A DNA stretch of 64,000 nucleotides, taken from positions 8,242,001 to 8,306,000 of the forward strand of contig CAMRHE010000012.1 in assembly GCA_947044405.1 (NCBI GenBank), written 5' to 3'. Made by a program: the position numbers and the translations under genes. Shown piece after piece: positions 37,231 through 47,858 of this stretch. Under the pieces are notes generated by a model. That model did not search any database. It was not told the DNA's origin and saw nothing but the letters and a program-made list of their open reading frames with translations. This DNA comes from Leptodactylus fallax (Eukaryota > Chordata > Amphibia > Anura > Leptodactylidae). Numbering within the stretch: the stretch's first letter is position 1; every line of letters begins with the position of its first letter.

Positions 37231-37620
37231 AATCTATTTGCTATTTTCACATTCCATTCCAGTGTCTGCCTACCATTGATGGAGGAAATAGTCCTGCACG
37301 GAGGACTTTTTCTAACGCCGTTTTCATTTTAAAAAGTCAATGGGGTCCATCAGGCTCCATGTGTTATTGCTGTTTTAGCAGTTGACCTCTCAGTTGTTTG
37401 GGTCCCTAGATGGACCCAAACAACGGAGAGGCAACGGTTATGTGAAGCTAGCGTAAGTCAAGCTTATCTGGCTCCTTTCCTTTCTTCTGATATACAAGAA
37501 GATATGGTGCAAAAGAATCACAGTGGGGAAAAATTTACTAAGCAAAATGCACCAGAATTCTGGAGTAATTTGTGCCAAAATTCTGTCTAACCTTCCTTGT
37601 ATTATCTTTATCTGTATTTT
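37231..37620. other. MITE end and spacer
   Basis: Contains an inverted motif (gtttgggtccctaga / gacccaaacaac, 37396-37424) and a terminus-like gtgaagctagcgtaag at 37441-37456. No gene is seen. Confidence 0.4.
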
Positions 37621-37705
37621 AGTAGTATAATGTTGTACCGTGTTAGCCATAGAAAGTAGTGGAAGAGTGAAGAAATCAGGCAATACCTTTTAGAGGATAA
37701 CTGAG
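37621..37705 (-). mobile_element. Penelope-like element 3' tail fragment
   Basis: About 85 bp match the terminal region of the PLE at 17093-17175 (agtataatgttgtaccgtgt onward) at high identity. It is the third PLE end in the window. A target duplication could not be resolved with confidence. Confidence 0.75.
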
Positions 37706-37823
37706 TATATCTGATAGTTAATTTTTTTTCCATTTTTTTGCAGTACACCATGCACCAAAAAATGCACATTTTGTTGCATTTTAATGGCATAAAGTAAGCC
37801 AACTAATATGAGGTGTAAAGTTA

Positions 37824-38344
37824 GACTAAAAAGTCTAATCCAAAAAACAACTGTTGATTGGATCCAGCAATCTTTCTTGAGAATGATTCTCCTTTGCGAA
37901 ATTTTCTTATAAAATATAACTTTTATTTACTACATGAAAAATTAAAAATTGTCTTATCAAAAAAAAGGAAGAGGTTACATCTGTAAAACCCTACACGTTT
38001 CGGGACTGGGTTTGTCCCTTACTCATGGCATGGCAAACCCAGTCCCGAAACGCGTAGGCTTTTACAGATGTAACCTCTCACTTTTTTTGATAAGACAATT
38101 TTTAATTTTTCATGGAGTAAATAAAAGTTATATTTTATAAGAATCTTTCGCAAAGGAGAATCATTCTGAAGCAAGATTGCTGGATCCCATCAACAGTTGT
38201 TTTTTGGATTAATACTGGTCTCTAGCCATGGGGACAGGCTTCCGTGCAATTCTCTTAAGGACTCTTCCACCTGGGACGAGATTCTACTATACGTGAGTGG
38301 GGCTGTGTACACAATCTTTTGGGTTTTGGACTAAAAAGTCTAAT
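37824..38344. mobile_element. inverted-repeat element with 16-bp flanking duplication
   Basis: A long near-perfect palindrome (arms about 185 bp, 37836-38025 and 38030-38211) has CCCAGTCCCGAAACGCGTAG-type sequence near its centre. It is part of a ~490-bp insert flanked by the exact 16-bp direct repeat GACTAAAAAGTCTAAT at 37824-37839 and 38329-38344. A target duplication this long is typical of retrotransposition, not of DNA-transposon foldbacks. No protein is encoded. The cgtttcgg motif recurs at 44820. Confidence 0.7.
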
Positions 38345-38412
38345 GCTTCAACTGATTTATCAAACATTATTAGACACTTGATAAATCTGGTGCATTTTAA
38401 GACTGTATAGTC

Positions 38413-39766
38413 CAATGGTTCTCAGTCTTTTTAAATGAAGTAACCCCTAGTAAGAAAGTGTCCTAACTGAGTACCCCCAATTATAAATGGTAATAAAATA
38501 AGGCTTCATTTTAAGCCTTTGTTAACAATTATGTAATGGCCTCCTCAATGCTCCCACATGTAGTATAATGGCCCTCTCAATGCCCCCAAACTTAGTAGAA
38601 TGTCCATGTCAGTGCAATCATACTCATTATGATGGCCCCTTCAGTGTCCCTACATGTGATATAATAGCCCCCAAAGTGCCCCACATGTAATACAATGGCC
38701 TCCACATGTAAAACAATGCCATCTACAGTGTCCCCACATTTAATGGCCCCCATGTTCAGTGATGTTTAAAGAGCGAGTGGTAAGCTGCATTCATTACTTA
38801 CCACAAAGGAGGATTAAGGGTAATATGGGCCTCAGGCTGTTACGAAAGCATGCCCCGTCCCTTATTCATGCCAAAGATCCCGTAATAGAATAATGTCCCA
38901 TAGCGGCCCTCCACATTGTATAATGTCCTACAGCGACCTTCCGTACAGTATAATGTTCCATAGTGGCCCACAAACAGTATAATGTCCCATAGTGGCCCCT
39001 TCACAGAGTATAAGATTTTATAGTGAACCCCATACAGTATAATTTTTTTATAGTGGACCTCCATACAGTGACCCTCCATACAGTATAATATTCCATAACA
39101 GCTCTCATACAGTATAATGTCCCATAGTGGTCCCCATTCAGTATAATAACCCATAGTGGCCCCCATGCAGTATAATGTCCCATAGTGGCCCCTACATACA
39201 GTATAATGTCCCATAGTGGGCCCCATACAGTATTATGTCCCATAGTGGCCCTTCTATAAAGTATAATGTCCCGTAGTGGCCCCTCCTTACAGTATAATGT
39301 CCCATAGTGGCCTCTCCATACAGCGTAATGTCCCATAGGGGCCCATTCACACAGTTTAATGTCCCTGAGTTGCCAAATACATTAATGAAATAAAAAGCTC
39401 TCTGTGCTCATCTGGCCTCAAGAGATGACATCAGGGACTTCTGAGGCTATGTACCTTCATACCACATGACAATGTGATTGGGCCTCAGTGGTCCCTGACA
39501 TCATCTTTTGAGGCCAGAAGAGCACGGGGAGCAGCACCAGAGCCAAAGAGAGGTGAGTAACACTATTCTCTATGTTTATTCACCTCCCCTGGACCTCTGC
39601 TAATTATACTCAGAGTGTCTGAAGTGACCCCAGAGTATAATTTTAATTTGTGTGTGGCGAACCTCACAAACTACCATTAGGGGCGGGGACTCTCAACGTT
39701 GTGCGTACCCCTGGAGATGGCTGGATGTACCCAAAGGGTACATGTACTGTGCCATGAGAACCACTG
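38413..39766. mobile_element. hAT (Charlie-type) non-autonomous element
   Basis: The left end CAATGGTTCTCAGTCTTTTT and the right end (complement CAGTGGTTCTCA) match the hAT/Charlie terminus CAGTGGTTCTCAA. The 8-bp target duplication is gtatagtc (38405-38412) against gtctagtc (39767-39774), seven of eight matching. The element is 1354 bp and most of its middle is a degenerate minisatellite. There is no transposase. Confidence 0.85.
38860..39365. repeat. degenerate ~32-bp minisatellite
   Basis: About fifteen units resemble ATAATGTCCCATAGTGGCCC followed by CCATACAGT. Units are related to those at 1909-2325 and 46354-46510. Open frames reading GHYGTLYC repeats arise from the array. Confidence 0.85.
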
Positions 39767-39975
39767 GTCTAGTCAAACTTTTAGACACTATTAGTAAATA
39801 TGTTCCATTATCTCTTATAGGCCTCAGCAGAAGGGCATCCCTCCCATTACATATTTGTAATTTACAAACATTTTTATTTTGGGCCGTCACCATTAACTAT
39901 TTATGATGCACTTCCAAAACAGTCAACCAAATCTTTTTTTTTCCATTTGTGGGATTGTTCATTTGTGGGATTGTT

Positions 39976-40025
39976 AATAATAAGTGAGTTAAGACTTAAT
40001 AATAAGTCTTAACTCACTTATTATT
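39976..40025. repeat. perfect 23-bp hairpin
   Basis: A 23-bp arm containing AAGTGAGTTAAGACTTA is followed after four bases by its exact complement. A short duplication, ATTTGTGGGATTGTT, lies just upstream. It could be a cruciform-forming site or a tiny foldback remnant. Confidence 0.85.
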
Positions 40026-40076
40026 TCCCTCTGATATGCTACATTCTTCCTGTGAAATAGTGAATGATCTTTATAT

Positions 40077-40556
40077 AATAATAATAATAATAATTATTAT
40101 TATTATTATAAATTTATAGAGCACCATTAATTCCATGGTGCTGTACATTTGAGGGTTTACATACGGTGCACAAAATATACAAAACAAATACAATACTAAC
40201 AGTGACCAACTGGCACAGTGGGATAGAGGGCCCTGCCCGAAAGGACTTACAATCTATGAGGGAAGAGGGATAGAGACAGAAGGTGGGGGTAGAAGCTGTT
40301 CACATGCTGGTTTAGTGACAGTAGTGTTATTGGAGGTTGTAGGCCTTGCTGAATAGGTGAGTCTTCAGGGCCTTCTTGAAGCTTGTGATTGTGGGGGACA
40401 ATCTTATGTGTCTTGGTAATGAGTTCCAGAGTATGGGGGATGCACGGGAGAAGTCTTGGAGACAGTTGTGTGAAGAGCGGATAAGACCAGAGTGGAGTAG
40501 GAGGTCTTTGGAGGATCGGAGGTTGCGTGTGGGCAGGTAGATATGATAAGATAAGA
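40077..40556 (-). mobile_element. L2-type LINE 3' fragment
   Basis: On the minus strand the frame at 40327-40556 reads FSRASPILWNSLPRHIRLSP and then FKKALKTHLFSKAY, the conserved C-terminus of L2/CR1-group ORF2. Downstream comes a short untranslated region with a stem-loop (CAGCACCATGG ... GTGCTCTATAAATT) and an ATA/ATT microsatellite at 40077-40108. This matches the way L2-group LINEs end in a stem-loop plus short tandem repeats. It is strongly 5'-truncated. Confidence 0.82.
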
Positions 40557-41340
40557 CCCTCAAAAATGTTTTTGGCGCATCACAACAATAATGAATTGAA
40601 ACTACAACCCCAATTAGTGCAGAAAAAGAATTCTTAGTCCTTAGTAATAATCTCATGTGTTGTGAAAAATTCTGACTAGTGAGAATTTAATTTCAATAAT
40701 TTAGACTAGAGTTCACAGAAGTCTAAATCAATTAAGTTCATTGAGTGATCAGATAACCCTCAGTGACAAAATCAAATCTATACAATGCAATGTGACACTT
40801 AGAAAATATGAATATTCCTAATTATTTAGCTCTACGATCTCCATATAACTACCCACCCAATTTCCTTAAGATATTTACCAAATAAAACCAAATTTGTCTC
40901 TTCTCATAATCCCCAATAGGTGAATTTATCCCAATTCAAAGTGTAACTTAAAATTTCTAACAACTTTTGTTTTTTGTGACGCACTTCTGACATTAATAAA
41001 TATTGAAACACACTATTAACCAATTTTGGCTCCTTTCTGTCAAATTTTGTGCTGAAATCTTCGAAATCATGGATGGGTCCCAGACCATAGAAATTTCCTG
41101 CTTTTGTGGTCATATCTATTGGCAACAGAACAAAAAAATAATGGAAAAAAAGATGATTAAGAAAATCATTAGAACTGCAAGAATTATTTAGATTCGCAAA
41201 AAATGTTGAACTTTTCATTGACTACAAATTTAAATATGGTTGTGGGAAAACCTTTTTAACATGCACATTAAGGAAAAAATCCAACATAAATGAAGAAAAC
41301 GTTTCAGTGATGCTGACACTGCTATAGCTGGAGGCACAAC
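40557..41340. other. unannotated AT-rich DNA
   Basis: Nothing recognised in about 780 bp. Confidence 0.5.
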
Positions 41341-41351
41341 TGAAATAGGCC

Positions 41352-42500
41352 ATGCCACTGTACTACCTCCAGATGACAGCAGGGATGACAGTATCAACTG
41401 GAGGATCACAGCAGACGAGGAAACCAGTGCACAGTCGAGTCAAATTGGCTAAGGCAGCTGGGCATGTGCAGTTGGAGGTAGTGTTCAACATGAACCTGAA
41501 AATGCAAAAAGTACCCATTCTCTGGAAGATCTCATGGATATTACCTATTCCCAAGAAACCTGGCGTCAACGAAATGACCAACTTGCATCTGATTGCACTG
41601 ACCTTGCAGGTCATAAAGGTCTTTGCCAGGATTATGCTAGCATCCCTCACCCCTGCCCTGGATAATCTCCACTTTGCTTTCAGACCGGGGGTGTGAGTCA
41701 AGGATGCAATCAGGCACCTATTCCACAGGGTATACTCCCATATTGATGGTAGGGGGTTTCCGCTTGGATGACATTATTTGACTTCAGCAGCACATTCAAC
41801 ACCATCAATCCTGGTTTTCTTGCACAGAAAATAAGGAAATTGAATGTCCAGTGGTCCTTAGTGAATTGAACAACAGACTACCTTGTCAACAGACCTCAGC
41901 TGGTCAGAATGGGTATCTGTTTCTCAGACAACCTTGTCAGTTGCACAGGAGCACCGCAAGGTACTGTCCTTGTACCTTTCCTGTTTACGATGTACATGAT
42001 GACCCTGGGGTTGGGGGCCTTATCACGGACAGGGACAACACTGAATACAGGATGGTGACAGGGGAATTTACCAAGTGTGCCTTGTTTTTCCAGTGCCGGT
42101 TTTAGTCATTTGAGATATGCAGAAGCCACCATGTCGCGTTCTATCATTCTGTAGTGGCCAGGGAAATATTCTTCACTGCAACAGCTTGGGGAGGCAATGC
42201 AAGAGCGATAGACATGAGGAAGCTGGACAAGCTGATAAGGAGGCCAGGTATGTAACTGGAAACCAACTGGACACTTGGGAAGTGGCTGTAAGGCGTAGGT
42301 GTCTCAAAAAACTTTATTCTATACTGGGCACATCATCCCCTGCATTTCTCCATGGCCTGTCAACAGAACACCTTCAGCAGAGGCTCGTCCAGCTACATTC
42401 CTATAGCAAAAGGTGCAGGAGGTCGTTCGTCCCTGCTGCCATATCCTGCTTCAATAGAACTTTCATTAACAATCTGGATCAGAACAAGAACTAGGCAAAA
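41352..42500 (+). pseudogene. Jockey/CR1-superfamily LINE reverse transcriptase remnant
   Basis: Three successive frames carry RT features. They are VPILWKISWILPIPKKPGVN and LHFAFRPGV (41500-41700), DFSSTFNTI with a following hydrophobic stretch near 41780, SCTGAPQGTVLVPFLFT (41945-41990) and GLITDRDNTEYR (42010-42050). The C-terminal part, LDTWEVAVRRRCLKKLYSIL to RSFVPAAISCFNRTF, spans 42260-42470. The order and motifs match a common fish/frog LINE RT with the APQGTVL box. A YADD-type catalytic box was not found, and several frameshifts show it is old. The 5' endonuclease half is absent. Confidence 0.8.
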
Positions 42501-44333
42501 ACCCCTTTGGCCATTCATCCTTGCATTCAATCTATCTAGTGGTTCAATGGTTAGAATATAAATTAGTAGTCATTGTTCATATCAAAGCTTGTGCTAAAAT
42601 GGTAAACAGAAATAAAATGTTCAAAAATATAAATTCAGAAACTTAGTTCATATCAAGAGATATACTCCAAAATCAAGGATTAGCAAATGTTAGTGGATGT
42701 TAGTCACTAATACTGATCCTGCTAGCAGCTCACATGGTGAAAAAGGATGATAACTAGAATTCCCTCAATTCCATTAACCATCAGTCAGTTCCACCACAGT
42801 ACAAAGAATTCTCTGGAAAATTCGGTAGACACTGTATGTATATCAAGTTCTCAATATCTTTAGAGAAAATTCTCTGTATGCAGCTTCCTACTATACTAGT
42901 GAACACTGCCTGATAGTAATGAAAAGGAGGGCCAAAGCTGCCTGGACCACTCACCTCCTCTATTGTGTCCAGTATAACCCATAACAGGGACCACAAAATC
43001 ATTCTCCAATGTCGACTTGAACGTTAGTGAAGTATGCTGTCTCCTCTACTTCCAAATATATGTGCACTACAGTGGGAAGGTACACAGGACCTGAGGCAGG
43101 AAATGAGAGGAGTGAGCGGTAGGTGAAGCCACTGCACTTCATAACCACTTACATGACCATGACATGTGACTGTCTCTTTAAAGACTCAGCAGGTAGCAAA
43201 GTGTAACACTTTAATGGGCTCTGCTGGCCCCTTTGTCTTGTTCTTACAATTTGCTCTAGTAATATCAGTTAATTATCAGGATTGCTTTATATGCTAAATA
43301 CAGTATACTACTTTGGACAATTTACTGTAAATTTTCTTTACTTAAATTAACCAAAAATCTAAATTCTAATAAATATTTGTATAGTACTGTATATTGAGTA
43401 TGGTAGGTATGTGGAACTAGTTTATTAAGCAATAGCTTATTCTCTCAGAAGCCTTCCACTGAGCACTTAAATGTGCTGACAGATTTCTCCTCTACTTAAG
43501 TCATTTTGTCTAGACAAAAATCAGCTGGTAGAAAAATAATTAGCAATGTATTACATATCGTAGTGTGCACCTCTGAACTTATGTGTCTAGGGTCAGATGA
43601 GCTGATACATTATTAAAAAGTAAATGCTCATATTGCATAATATAAACAAATCAAGCAAATGTTTTCCAGAGAGCCTGTCAGAAGCAACCATCAGACAATT
43701 ATTGATAGCCCCATAAAGCTTAGCAAAAACAGCATAGATGTATAGTGGAGATGGATGAACCTGTAAATAATGGATTGTAATTAATAAAGTAAACGTGAGA
43801 AAAGTAGTCCGACATTAATCCATCCATTAGTGAGATAGATGGTTCGTGATAACATTTTTTATGCCATGATATGTGGACTTGTGCAAAATCTACAGAGTAT
43901 TACGAAGTTCCTAATAGAAGCGGAAGAGTTCTCTGTCTATAAATTCATAAAGCACAATGAGAGTAAAGGTTACAAACAAGCCAGTGAAAAAGCCACATAA
44001 AAAAGGGAAATATTGCCGAGTCCTGGTCACCGAGACTAATATAATATACTATAATATTATTATACAAAACAAACTTCATAGCACATAACATGAAGATAGA
44101 AACTTGGAGAAAATTTTATAAACAACAAGTGTTGTCTCCAAATCTATCATAGTGAAACCCTCTACAAGTCATGCTCTTACTACCAACAAATAGCAATAAT
44201 CCAAAAAAGAAAAGTAAGAAAGCACTCAAAATAATAAAAAATACAAAAGGAATTTTATTGAAGTACAAAAACAGTATAAAAATACAACAGAAACAACAGT
44301 ACAAATACCTATGTCAGCATATGTAAAATGAGA
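42501..44333. other. unannotated DNA
   Basis: About 1.8 kb; no recognised gene or repeat terminus. Confidence 0.5.
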
Positions 44334-44816
44334 GAGGCAGAGGCTGAATAGTATGAATATAAGGGAGATAACATACAGCTATACATGGAGTACAAAGCAG
44401 TATATAAATGCAAGGGGTACTAATGGTTAGTAAAGAGCAAGTACATATATAAAACCCCTATATAGATACCCAATGTAGCACACTATACATGTATTTTTGC
44501 AAAGTAAATTACATGGTATAAGATCTAAACATACCCATGACACAAATGCCGCTGCCTGCTGACAAAACCCATGAAAGAGGCAGAGGTTAAGTAGTATAAA
44601 TAAATATCAGGGAGATAACATACACCCATGCATAAAGTATATAGCAGTATATAAATACAGAGGGTACTAATGGTTAATACAAAGCAAGTGCATATATAAA
44701 ATCCCTATATAAATGCCCAATGTATCACACTATACATGTATTTTGCAAAGTAAGTTAAATGGTATAAGATCCAAACATACCCATGACACAAATGCCGCTG
44801 CCTGCTGACAAAACCC
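44334..44816 (+). repeat. tandem duplication of a 243-bp unit
   Basis: Two units, 44334-44576 and 44577-44816, are about 88-90% identical. Each begins gaggcagagg and ends with ccgctgcctgctgacaaaac. The second leads directly into a cacgtttcggctcacacagc motif. Confidence 0.9.
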
Positions 44817-44848
44817 AACACACGTTTCGGCTCACACAGCCTTCCTCT

Positions 44849-45303
44849 GGGGGTGGTGTCAGTGGAGCAAAACAGAAGCTTATATAAGCAGTCTTATCAA
44901 GGCCAAACTTTAGAACTGGTGTGTTGCTACAAATCTCCATACCAATAATAATACATAGAAGCCATCCTGAAGTTACCTGATTATAATGGCGCATGCCCAG
45001 GCCATCAATACCTCTTACAACCACGTGACCATATCCGCACGCGCTGACGCGGGTGGGAATCACAGCGTGATGACGTCATAGTCACGAGTCCTAGCCACGC
45101 CTCGCGATATTGCGGATAGGACACACGGGAAAGGGGTAAGAGAGCCAGGCTTGCGCACAGCAGGTTAGATGAATAATTGAAATAATACAAAAGGCATGGA
45201 GGATCGCAATAGACCAGAAATATATATCGCTACAGTTACAGGAATAAATAAATACATCCAAAGACCCATGGGGGTTTTGCTCCACTGACACCACCCCCAG
45301 AGT
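44849..45303. repeat. 28-bp inverted repeats about 400 bp apart
   Basis: CTCTGGGGGTGGTGTCAGTG at 44852 onward recurs as its complement at 45275-45303 (GTTTTGCTCCACTGACACCA). The interval is GC-richer and has no recognisable gene. It may mark the ends of a foldback-type element related to the cgtttcgg repeat at 37.9 kb. Confidence 0.7.
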
Positions 45304-45464
45304 TTTTCTATGGTCACGTCACTGGTCCCCCCACATAGTGGCCTCTTCACTGGTTCCCCCATACTGTAGGGGAACAGTGATTGGGTCATTATATTGTGTG
45401 GGAGCAGTGATGGAGGCTAACATCCTGTGGGGGGAGGGACATTAAACTGTGTGATGCATATTAA

Positions 45465-45869
45465 AGGGGTTGTCCAGGGTTAATCTTTTTTATGGCCTAT
45501 GCTCAGGATAGGTCATAAATACCTGATCGGTAGGGGGCTGACACACGGCCCCATCAGCTGTTCGGAGCCACTTCCGGAGCCCGTTCTGTACACAACACAG
45601 GGCCGGAAGCAGAAAGCTCCATCTGCTGTATAGCAGCCCGGCGCCTGCACTGCAGCTCAGCTCCCACTGACTTCAATAAGTGCTGAGATACAGTGAAGGT
45701 GCCCGACTAATACACAGTGGACAGAGCTTTCTGCTTCTGTATTGTGTACAGTACGGGCATCAGAAGTGGCTCCGTACATCTGATCGGTCCGGGGTCAGCC
45801 CCGTACAGATCAGGTATCTATGGCCTATCCTGAGGATAAACCATAACAAATTATGCCTGGACAATCCCT
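45465..45869. mobile_element. TTAA-flanked MITE (T2/Kolobok-like)
   Basis: TTAA lies at 45461-45464 and 45870-45873. The inverted repeats are about 60 bp, left AGGGGTTGTCCAGGGTTAAT and right the imperfect complement, including CTCAGGATAGG. There is no coding sequence. The same terminus type occurs as single ends near 45910, 49461 and 56240. Confidence 0.78.
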
Positions 45870-45909
45870 TTAATATACCCCCCAGGGCCCCCCTAATATG
45901 CCACACTTT

Positions 45910-47197
45910 AAAGAGGTTGTCCAGTATAATTTTTTTCTTTTTTATAATTAGTCCGGGGGAGGTGAATCCCCCCTACCCCCCCCACAAAAAAAAAAAAAAA
46001 ACATACTAAACATACTCACCTGTACCCAGTGTCCTCCCAACACGGTCCGGTCCTGCAGCTCCGCTGTCTTCTTTTGCCAGAAGTCCTCACTGGCTGTGAC
46101 GTGCCAGGTCCCTTCCCTTAGTCCGCTGATTGGCCTCAGGGGTCACATGACGTCACAGGTAGTCATGTGCAGGGGGAACTTCAGCTGGAAGAAAACAACA
46201 GAACTGCAGGACCAAACCGCGCTGGGAGACACTGGGGACAGGAGAGAAAGTTTGGGGTTTTTTTTTTTTTGGTTTTGCTTTTTTTTCACCTGCCCCAGCG
46301 TAATTAAAAAAAAAAATGAAGGAGCCACTTTATGGAGTATAAGCTCCACAGTGGCCCCCACCCAGTATTCTATACTCCCCACAGTGGCCCCCACACAGTA
46401 TTATATACTCCCCACAGTGGCCCCCACATAGTATTATATACTCCCCACAGTGGCCCCCACACAGTATTATATACTCCCCACAGTGGCCCCCACACAGTAT
46501 TATATGCGCCCATTAGCCCCCCTCCGCTTCAGTGCTATTATTATACTTTGGGGTCTCCTCAGACCCCAGAGTATAATAATCGGAGGCCCATGGAAGTGAT
46601 TAAAAATAACAAACTCTCATACTCACCTTGACTTACCTTTCCTTGGCATCCTCGCTCCATCCTGTCGTCTTCAGCGTCTTCAGGACCTTTTCCGACGTCG
46701 CTGCTGAGGCCTGTGATTGGGCCTCAGCGGTCACGTGGGGGCGCACTGACGTCATTACGCGGCCTCGCCCCATGTGACCGCTGGGGCCTAATCACAGGCC
46801 TCAGTCACATGACGGAGGAACGCCGGAGAAGACGCTGTGCCCCGGAGAGGTGAGAATATGTATTTATTATTTTCAATTACCTCCCCTGGGTGCCCTACCC
46901 TGCTATCTATTGGAAAGGGGCCTGGCAATATGCCCTGGCCCCTTTCCAATAACAGTATGTATAGCGGTCTGGGAACCAGGCTTTCCCCGACCACTATCAT
47001 AGTGGTCCGGGGCCCCGGCCATCTCCAGCTGGCCACGGGCCCCATACCCCACCGAGCCCGGTCGTTACGCCACTGGTCAGGGGCCTGATCGGGATGGTCA
47101 GGATCCCGATCGGGCCCCCATGACATGAGGACTAATAGTCGGGGCTCGGGGCCCACCGGTGGATTCACCGGTTCCCTGGTGGGCCAGTCCGACTCTG
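45910..47197. mobile_element. composite repeat ending in a hAT-type terminus
   Basis: Starts near a TTTAAAGAGGTTGTCCAG terminus. It includes a poly-A tract (45983-45999), the minisatellite at 46354-46510, a palindrome around tggggtctcctcagacccca (46548-46567) and GC-rich sequence with repeated ggcctcagcggtcacgtg motifs. The right end CAGTCCGACTCTG (complement CAGAGTCGGACTGG) matches the hAT terminus type at 1278. A matching left terminus was not found. Confidence 0.5.
46354..46510 (+). repeat. 33-bp minisatellite, about 4.7 units
   Basis: Nearly identical 33-bp units read GTGGCCCCCACACAGTATTA then TATACTCCCCACA. They are more homogeneous than the related arrays at 1.9 and 38.9 kb, so expansion here is more recent. 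Confidence 0.92.
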
Positions 47198-47856
47198 CCT
47201 ATGATGAAAGGAACACCATTCCTACTGTAAAGCATGGAGGTGGATCACTGATGATGTGGGGTTGTGTGAGCTTCAAAGACACAGGAAACTTGGTCAAAGT
47301 TGAAAGAAAGATGAATGCAGCATGTTATCAGCAAATACTGGAGGCAAATTTGCACTCATCAGCCAGTAAGCTGCACATGGGACGTACTTGGACGTTCCAA
47401 CATGACAATGATCCAAAACACAAGGCCAAGTCGACCTGTCTTTGGCTACATCAGAAAAAAAGTGAAGGTTCTGGAGTGGCCATCTCATTCTCCTGACCTC
47501 AATATCATTGAGCCTCTCTGGGGAGATTTCAAGCGCGCAGTACATTGCCAAGAAGAATAGGCAGTTTTACCATCTGAGAAAATAAAGAGCCTCATCCACA
47601 ACTACCACAAAAGACTTCAAGCTGTCATTGATGTTAGATGGGGAAATACACGGTATTAAGAACAGGGTCATTCTGATGTTTTTGGTTGTCATTATGATTT
47701 AAAAAGAGAAAACACAGAAGTTTGACAATAAATGGCTTCAACCAACCATTAACCATGAGTGGAGAAAAAGTTTTTGTGTTATCATTCATATTCTCTGAAA
47801 AAAGGCCAAAAAAAACAAAAAATCTGCCGGGGTATGTAAACTTTTTAGCACAACTG
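47198..47856 (+). pseudogene. Tc1-like family F, 3' half with broken transposase
   Basis: The frame starts inside the transposase ([20 protein letters not shown]). It continues through [13 protein letters not shown], then shifts by one base near the AGAAAAAAAGTG run (about 47455). VLEWPSHSPDLNIIEPLWGD follows in the next frame, then a premature stop after HCQEE. Spacing from D to E is the DD34E type. The 3' inverted repeat ends near AGCACAACTG at 47856, followed by TA at 47857-47858. The 5' half is missing where the hAT-type end begins. Confidence 0.85.
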
Positions 47857-47858
47857 TA

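Noticed and set aside
38840..39336. Long minus-strand frames with GHYGTLYC-like amino-acid repeats, possible repeat protein; also the regular spacing suggests a CRISPR-like array
   Set aside because: They are translations of a degenerate minisatellite inside a hAT element. Units vary in length and there are no conserved repeat/unique spacer pairs. The same holds for 1909-2325.
40327..40656. 109-codon frame taken as a host gene
   Set aside because: The C-terminal 75 codons match the L2-group ORF2 end; the first part is unrelated flank.
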